A stretch of 64,000 nucleotides of DNA, from positions 2,852,001 through 2,916,000 of the forward strand of contig NZ_CP028129.1 of NCBI RefSeq assembly GCF_004011095.1, read 5' to 3'. The position numbers and the translations under genes were made by a program. The number at the start of each line of letters is the position of its first letter. Position 1 is the stretch's first letter. A model generated the notes under the pieces. It saw only the letters and a list, made by a program, of their open reading frames with translations. It was not told where the DNA came from and made no database searches. This DNA is from Rathayibacter rathayi (lineage in GTDB: Bacteria > Actinomycetota > Actinomycetes > Actinomycetales > Microbacteriaceae). Shown here piece by piece: positions 59,139-64,000 of this stretch.

Positions 59139-59954
59139 CTACTTCGCGGAAATCGTCTCCGGAAGTGGCTGATAGGAGAACTGCGCCTGGGTCGTGCCCG
59201 CGCTGATCTCTGCTTGGAGCGACTGGATCTCCTGATCGTGCAGAATGCTCGACTGGCTGGCCTCCTGTTGCGGCGTCAGCCCCTCCTCCGCGGGCCCGGG
59301 CGTCGAAGAATCCCCCTGCGATTGTGCTTCATCCAACGAGGCCTCGTGCGGGTTATTGACCCTGTGGTTCAAAATCGCATAAGTCACCCAGTCTGGGCAC
59401 TTCTCCTTGCCGCCATTCTCGCAATACATGTTCTGCAAGCCGAGCACGCCGTCAACGGGCCACCCATCGTACGTGGTGAACTCGTGAGGGTTGTACACGC
59501 CGATCAGCTTCCGGCGGTCAGTCAGCTTGCAGGTGTCGTTGTCGCACACGTACCTCCCCGCGTAAGCGACAAGCGAATATCGACCGTCTTCCTTCTGAGT
59601 GTAATTCGTCGACATCATGACTCTTCGCTGAGCCTCAACACTCCAGATGTTGTACTTGTTCCAGGCCTTGTCGAGTCCCCAACCGAGTCCGCTGTCCGCG
59701 TCGTAGAACCCGCGTCGAAGCGGAATTTTCCCGAGGCTCGGGTGTGCCGCGGTGGCGAGGACCTCGCTCGTGGGATATCCAGTGGGCGGGGGCGCCGCGT
59801 TCGCCACCGCCGACCCTGATAGCCCGATCCCGACCGCCAATGCGGACGCAATGACCGCTCGAGCCGTGAGCGTCCGGGCGGCGGTAGGAGCAGCGATGGT
59901 CGCGCGGATGGCCTTGGCGCGCTCGACAAGTGTGAGTTCGACGTGTGGCTTCAC
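59139..59954 (-). CDS. Secreted protein of unknown function
   Basis: A 271-residue protein; a basic N-region (residues 1-28) is followed by a hydrophobic signal (AVIASALAVGIGLSGSAVAN, cleavage near residue 54). The mature part is rich in aromatic residues (GLGWGLDKAWNKYNIWSVEA; YAGRYVCDNDTCKLTDRRKL; GLQNMYCENGGKEKCPDWVT) with four cysteines in two close pairs, probably two disulfides, then a Gln/Ser-rich helical tail (HDQEIQSLQAEISAG). A/T-richer codons than neighbours. No family recognised. Confidence 0.7.
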   Translation of the reverse strand: MKPHVELTLVERAKAIRATIAAPTAARTLTARAVIASALAVGIGLSGSAVANAAPPPTGYPTSEVLATAAHPSLGKIPLRRGFYDADSGLGWGLDKAWNKYNIWSVEAQRRVMMSTNYTQKEDGRYSLVAYAGRYVCDNDTCKLTDRRKLIGVYNPHEFTTYDGWPVDGVLGLQNMYCENGGKEKCPDWVTYAILNHRVNNPHEASLDEAQSQGDSSTPGPAEEGLTPQQEASQSSILHDQEIQSLQAEISAGTTQAQFSYQPLPETISAK

Positions 59955-60426
59955 AGGTTCTTTCCTCTCAGAGAATTTGATGGAAGTTCCTTCAGTAGCC
60001 CACCATTCTCTGTTTGGGGGAGGTCATCAAAGCCCCCGTAGGGTGGGGCTCAATTCTGCTAGGAAGTTCAGGATCGACCTGAGGAAATTCTTAGATATCG
60101 TCGAACCTTGAATGATCCACAGTTCGATCACGAGCGCACCCGAACGGGTGCCGCGGTCGGTGCTGGAAGGTTCAATTGAATCTCCTACGACTGCCGATCG
60201 AGTAATACTGTGCGCAGGATGTCGTCATATCGAGCTCTCGAATCCGAGTGTCGTGTCAGTAGAGTCCACGACTCGCCAGTCGACAACCCACCCGAGGGTC
60301 GCAGTTGGACACGGTACGAACCGTGATCGGGGCCGCCATCCCGCGACCCGCCGACCGGCCTCGCGGGCGAACTGGGCAGTGATGGCAATACATTTCGCGG
60401 CCGCCGGCCGGCCATACGGATTGCAG
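59955..60426. other. AT-richer intergenic region between secreted protein and restriction genes
   Basis: No gene supported. A hairpin with AGCCCC/GGGGCT arms at about 60031-60050 lies in the upstream region of the secreted-protein gene. Composition is lower in GC than the window average, in keeping with the restriction-modification genes that follow. Confidence 0.4.
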
Positions 60427-61188
60427 TCAGGCTTTCGTAACGTGGCCGTCGAGCCCTTCGTACAGGTCGAAGTTCCGCTCACCGATCAGAGCGACAAGAG
60501 TGTCGAACGCCTCCGTCAGTGGCACTTCGGTCGTGAGGTCGTTCGCCTCGAACGCGCGGATCGAAGGTGCGCTGTCGTTCAGGTCAGCGAGGAGTACGTA
60601 AAACTTTTCGTACTGCTCGTCACGCCCCGCCGGGTCCTGACGGCCAGTGAAGAGTCGGAGTCGGGGGCCGGCGTTGAGAAACGTCGGCTTGCGTCTCTCG
60701 GTGCCGTCGCTCTCAGCGCCGACGTCGAAGATGAGCAGCGCGGCCAGCACGGCGTAGGGGAAGCGTCTATGCAGGGTGACAGCCTCGTTGAGGAGGTCGG
60801 CGCGGCGGTTCGTGAGGTTCTTTTGGAAGTTCATGGTCTTGCCGTCGCGAAAGAGGATCGTCTTAACGCTGACGGCGAGGATCAGGCCCGACTCTTCGGT
60901 GGCCCATGTGACGTCGACTTTCTTTGCGCCGATGCCGCCCGCGAGCCGTCGCTCCGCGCCGCTCGCTCCGGACTCACCCGGTCCGGTCGGTCGTGCACCG
61001 TCCATGCCTCGTGCACGCAACTCGGACGAGACCGCTAAGGCGACTGCCGCCGAGAGCTTCTCGTTATAGTTCTTCTTAGTCGCCTGTGCCGCCTCGTCTC
61101 CGGGCTTCGACCCGCAGGAGCGGATTGCGGCTACCAGCAGGTCGTCAACCGTTACCACGTCGGCTCCTCGCTTCCCGTCGCCCTGCAA
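60427..61188 (-). CDS. Putative type II restriction endonuclease (PD-(D/E)XK-like)
   Basis: A 253-residue protein overlapping the end of the methylase gene by 44 bp, so both are translated from one message. A conserved core AKKVDVTWATEESGLILAVS then VKTILF fits a PD-(D/E)XK nuclease: D92 in VDV and K109 in SVKT, with Ser107 at the position usually held by Glu/Asp. Upstream NYNEKLSAAVALAVSSELRA is a family-like helix. It would cut unmethylated DNA; its specificity would be that of its partner. The start may be the GTG a few codons later. Confidence 0.65.
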   Translation of the reverse strand: MQGDGKRGADVVTVDDLLVAAIRSCGSKPGDEAAQATKKNYNEKLSAAVALAVSSELRARGMDGARPTGPGESGASGAERRLAGGIGAKKVDVTWATEESGLILAVSVKTILFRDGKTMNFQKNLTNRRADLLNEAVTLHRRFPYAVLAALLIFDVGAESDGTERRKPTFLNAGPRLRLFTGRQDPAGRDEQYEKFYVLLADLNDSAPSIRAFEANDLTTEVPLTEAFDTLVALIGERNFDLYEGLDGHVTKA

Positions 61189-62839
61189 GCGCAGCCCGGG
61201 CGGCCCGAACCTCTGCCACGTCCGATTTTCTCATGCCGAGCCCGCTGACGAGGAGGACGTCATCCACGAGCTTCGCCGCGTCGAGGAGGTTCCCCCTGCT
61301 GAGGTTCCCCGCGACCTGCGGCCGGATCGCGAGCAGTTCCTCCCTCGCATCGCCGACCACTGCGGGGGATGGGACTGCCCACAGGTCGGCTTCGCCGGGT
61401 TCCATCTTCAACATGCCCCCGCCGTAGGCACGACCGGTGAACTCCGCGCCAAGCATCGTGACCGAGTTCAGCGCGGCGACGGGCAGTACTTCGCGGCCGA
61501 GCTTTTTGTGCTCAGCCGCGAGGTAGACGCCGTGAACAGAGTTGAGGTGTAGGGCACCGGCACTGTTGGTCGTCAGGCGCGGAGTGTCGGCATTCATGTA
61601 CGTCAGCAGCATGTCGGCCTGAGCGACCAAAGGTACCCGCCACCAGTCCTTTCGTACCCGGCATTTATAAGCGGTGTGGACGGCGTCCGCTTCGCCCTGG
61701 GTGATATACGCGAGGGCGGCGTTAGAGGGATCCCCAGCTGGGCGGAACAGCATCGTCCGCTTCCCCGCGCGTCCCAAGTCTGCGTGAGCGTCAGTCGAAA
61801 ATTCGAGTCCGCGCAGATGGCTCGATCCCGGCGGAGAGAGGTGGAGGACCTCGCTAGGCAGCAGCCCAAGCGCAGCCACCCGGTCAGGGCTGAGCGCGAA
61901 GTACTTGTTGTTGCCGGTGACCATTCCCAGCGTCGTCTCGCCCCAGGCCTTCAGAGCCGTGAACGAGCCGCCGAGGATCAGCTTCGCGTAAATGCCGGCC
62001 GCCTCCGGGCTCACCGTCGACCCGGACCATCTCCCCGATGGGTTGGTCGGGGTCCAGGTCGCCGCTGCAGGCATGTCTTGGGCCAGCGCGTCGGCGTCGT
62101 TCACTTGACGGATGCGGGCGTGATCGGTGGAACCGCCGTAGCCATCGGCGAGCAGCAGCAGTGCTTCGGTCTCTGCCTCCGCGAACACCCGCTTGTCGAA
62201 TAGCACGAGGTCCACGCTCGAAAAGTTTTCGAACAGGAACTGCCGCACCGGAGCGGCATAATTTGCGTGCAGGAGTTCCGCCGGAAGGACGTAGCCGAGG
62301 CGTCCACCGGCCCGCAGGCTCAGGGCGCCGTGCACTGTGAACGCTGCCCACGATGAGGCCAGACCAGAGAGCGCGACGCCGCCGCGCAGAGCTGCCGCGC
62401 GCGCTTTGGCGCGCGAGTTGCCAGCAAAGTCCTGGAACCGGATGTATGGAGGGTTCCCGATGACGGCCGAGTAGCGCGCGGTCGCTGGGGTGTCGAAAAA
62501 GTCGCCCACGGTCATATTCACGCTACCGCCGGCGTCGGAGATCCTCTCGGCGCCGACCTCGGCGCTCCGCTGGTGCAGCTCAACGCCATACACATGCGGT
62601 TCGACGGCGCCGAGGTCTTGCAGACGGGTCACGGCGTGCACTAGGAACTCGGCGTCGCCCGCGGACGGTTCGAGCACGACGTCGTGCGTCGTGCGAACAG
62701 CCCAGCCCGCCACGAATGCCGCGATCGTGGGAGGCGTGAAGAAAGCACCGCGCGCCTTCCGGAGGGAGACGCTATCGAGAGGATCACGCGCATCGAGAGT
62801 CACTCGACCATCTTGCCCTGCACCACCGACGTTCAGCAC
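61145..62839 (-). CDS. Adenine-specific DNA methyltransferase (N6, type II gamma, Eco57I/TaqI-like)
   Basis: A 564-residue methylase. SAM-binding motif I is VVLEPSAGDAEFL (residues 54-66); the catalytic motif NPPY is at 129-132 (VIGNPPYIRF), which is diagnostic for N6-adenine methylation; motif X appears as KARGAFFTPP near residue 28. The C-terminal ~300 residues form the target-recognition domain (STDAHADLGRAGKRTMLFRP; GVYLAAEHKKLGREVLPVAA). It protects host DNA from the adjacent nuclease. Start GTG 62839 or, more likely for conservation, GTG 62803. Confidence 0.88.
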   Translation of the reverse strand: MLNVGGAGQDGRVTLDARDPLDSVSLRKARGAFFTPPTIAAFVAGWAVRTTHDVVLEPSAGDAEFLVHAVTRLQDLGAVEPHVYGVELHQRSAEVGAERISDAGGSVNMTVGDFFDTPATARYSAVIGNPPYIRFQDFAGNSRAKARAAALRGGVALSGLASSWAAFTVHGALSLRAGGRLGYVLPAELLHANYAAPVRQFLFENFSSVDLVLFDKRVFAEAETEALLLLADGYGGSTDHARIRQVNDADALAQDMPAAATWTPTNPSGRWSGSTVSPEAAGIYAKLILGGSFTALKAWGETTLGMVTGNNKYFALSPDRVAALGLLPSEVLHLSPPGSSHLRGLEFSTDAHADLGRAGKRTMLFRPAGDPSNAALAYITQGEADAVHTAYKCRVRKDWWRVPLVAQADMLLTYMNADTPRLTTNSAGALHLNSVHGVYLAAEHKKLGREVLPVAALNSVTMLGAEFTGRAYGGGMLKMEPGEADLWAVPSPAVVGDAREELLAIRPQVAGNLSRGNLLDAAKLVDDVLLVSGLGMRKSDVAEVRAARAALAGRREARSRRGNG

Positions 62840-63087
62840 GGCCAGGCGGGTCTCTGACGTCCGGCGAGGCGCCCCTTCGATGCACTGGATGGTTTGTAGG
62901 CGCCGTGATTGCCGTCGTGGCTGCTTAGCTGGTCCGCAGCGGCAAACAGGACGGCGCGCTCACCAGACGAAACCGCCACCGGTGATGTCAGCGAGTTGAC
63001 GGCATGTGTACAAGCCACCGCGTCGAAGAATGAGGCAAGAGCCTTCGGTAGGGAGGCGCTCAACCCCGCTAGAGGTTTTAGGATCAA

Positions 63088-63407
63088 TTTGTAGATAATT
63101 TCATATTCCGCAGGATCGTTATTGAGGGTCTCATCATGGTGAAGCGACTGCCGGATGACGCGATTGACATCTTGGCCGATCGTGCGGTCCTCGACGGGTG
63201 TGCTGTTGCTCGAACTCCGGCAGTCGATTGGCGAGCACGAAGAGAAAGGGCTACGCAGTGGCCGCGGTGGTCGGTCGTGTCGACAGCTCGCGCAGTCGGT
63301 TCGTGAGCAACGTCGTCTACGGTGCGCAAGGTTCTACCAAGCCTATGCCGCTTCATAAATGGCCCGTCTGTGGGGGCGCGAGCGGATGACGATCACGCTC
63401 GGCGAGG
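63088..63407. other. Intergenic region upstream of the restriction-modification operon
   Basis: No complete gene supported. About 63210-63360 on the plus strand has weak coding character (RFVSNVVYGAQGSTKPMPLH in one frame) without start or stop context; it may be a gene remnant at the edge of the acquired segment. The left part is AT-rich (63090-63110). Confidence 0.35.
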
Positions 63408-63668
63408 TCACCAGCTCGTTACCACCGTCCGCGTGATGACCCATCCGGCCTCGCGGCGCATGAGCCGGCTCGTCAGCTGGAGCCGCCAGGTCGCGTGCAG
63501 GCGGCCGATGGTCGCCCCGGTGATCGTGCGGGAGGTGAGCACCGGATGCGCGGCGCCGCCCGAGAGGGCGCTCTCGACGTGGTCGATTGCGTGGTACTCC
63601 GTGCGCGCCTCGTCGATGTCGGCGAGCCACTCCTCTCGCGACCGCACGAGGTCGTCGAGGTCGCTCAT
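63408..63668 (-). CDS. NTF2/SnoaL-like protein with shortened N-terminus
   Basis: An 86-residue product starting at ATG 63668, which overlaps the stop of the LacI gene (ATGA). After MSDLDDLV the text goes directly to SREEWLADIDEARTEYHAID, then LTSRTITGATIGRLHATWRL and the end GWVITRTVVTSW, i.e. the second half of a SnoaL/NTF2-like fold. About 40 residues of the usual N-terminal helices and pocket are missing, probably an in-frame deletion. The stub may not fold. It would be co-expressed with the regulator. Confidence 0.55.
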   Translation of the reverse strand: MSDLDDLVRSREEWLADIDEARTEYHAIDHVESALSGGAAHPVLTSRTITGATIGRLHATWRLQLTSRLMRREAGWVITRTVVTSW

Positions 63669-64000
63669 GCCGGTGGCCCGGTCGTCGCCCGGCGTACGAG
63701 CTGCGTCGGTAGTTGTACGTGTAGCGAGCGGGGTTCGCGGCCGGACATCAGGGCGATCAGCATCTCGGCGGCAGTCGCGCCGAGGGTCTGCATGGGCTGG
63801 CGGATGGTCGTCAGCGGTGGGTCGAAGCGGGCGGCCTCGGGGACGTCGTCGAAGCCGACCACCGAGAGATCGTGCGGGACGGCGAGCCCGAGGTGTGCGG
63901 CGGTTTCGATGATCGCAAGTGCCGAGACGTCGTTCGCGGCGAAGACGGCGGTCGGACGATCCGGAAGCGACAGCAGCGAGGACGCGGGGCGCCGCGCGGT
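63665..64000 (-). CDS. LacI-family regulator, C-terminal part (cut by window edge)
   Basis: The minus-strand frame enters from the window end and closes at TGA 63665-63667. About 111 residues are visible: TAVFAANDVSALAIIETAAH, DLSVVGFDDVPEAARFDPPL, TTIRQPMQTLGATAAEMLIA and the end QLPTQLVRRATT. This is the effector-domain end of LacI/GalR repressors, with the FDD signature of the ligand cleft. Its DNA-binding domain and target genes lie outside the window. Confidence 0.88.
   Translation of the reverse strand, partial: TARRPASSLLSLPDRPTAVFAANDVSALAIIETAAHLGLAVPHDLSVVGFDDVPEAARFDPPLTTIRQPMQTLGATAAEMLIALMSGREPRSLHVQLPTQLVRRATTGPPA

Noticed and set aside
62833..63087. 84-codon minus-strand frame just upstream of the methylase
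   Set aside because: Considered as a controller protein for the restriction system, but it has no helix-turn-helix, no ribosome binding site and mixed codon bias.
1..64000. tRNA, rRNA, CRISPR or IS elements
   Set aside because: I looked for T-loop-like GGTTCGA stretches, regularly spaced direct repeats and transposase motifs on both strands and found none that could be supported; the 19-bp repeats at 52438 have no spacer diversity and are not CRISPR.

Overview
The window reads as chromosomal DNA of a high-GC actinobacterium, most likely a member of the Microbacteriaceae (Rathayibacter/Curtobacterium/Clavibacter-like). This is inferred from strong G/C preference at third codon positions, GTG/TTG starts, F420/flavin luciferase-like enzymes, a CebR-type sugar-uptake locus, and secreted proteins with an RRTLV...ATPAAAASG leader. 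No rRNA, tRNA, CRISPR array, transposase, integrase or phage structural gene was seen. The ends cut two genes: an LLM oxidoreductase at base 1 and a LacI regulator at base 64000.

Layout. 1-5 kb: GAF-ANTAR regulator, a decayed AraC regulator, a shortened TetR and an intact AraC regulator. 4.9-8.5 kb: flavin oxidoreductase, aldo/keto reductase, epimerase remnant and P-loop sugar kinase. 8.5-11.5 kb: a repeat-rich secreted protein divergent from a frameshifted AraC regulator. 11.6-14.4 kb: G6PD and an AT-richer secreted protein/partner pair. 15-19.9 kb: oligosaccharide ABC importer with a LacI regulator and two palindromic operators. 20.1-24.5 kb: a tandemly duplicated module of AraC regulator plus divergent secreted protein plus conserved terminator. 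24.6-36 kb: acetyltransferase, VOC proteins, a frameshifted flavoprotein, a secreted S1 protease, lipoproteins, methyltransferase, MarR regulator and small membrane proteins, with much gene debris. 36-46 kb: ArfB remnant, M18 aminopeptidase, GH43 remnant, amidotransferase, matrixin-like protease, SDR and a third AraC neighbourhood. 46-59 kb: acyl-CoA synthetase, SDR, M23 peptidase, Pit phosphate transporter unit, hydrolase and gamma-glutamyltransferase. 60.4-62.8 kb: a restriction-modification pair.

Three themes stand out. First, a family of AraC regulators sharing an N-terminal domain with an R-[LIM]-W-H-[ST] motif has seven members or remnants here, and three of them are divergent from genes for RRTLV-leader secreted proteins. 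This is the best candidate for an undescribed regulator/surface-protein system. Second, many intergenic gaps hold long two-tier inverted repeats. Two sequence families recur, with cores CGCGAGATGCCACTTATG and AACCGAGGCTG or variants, and several elements supply stop codons or tails to neighbouring genes. Third, gene decay is heavy: in-frame internal deletions (ArfB, a methyltransferase, an NTF2-like protein, an AraC regulator), nonsense codons and single-base frameshifts. Some of the single-base shifts lie in homopolymers and could be assembly errors.

All assignments come from reading the sequence and remembered family motifs; no database search was run.
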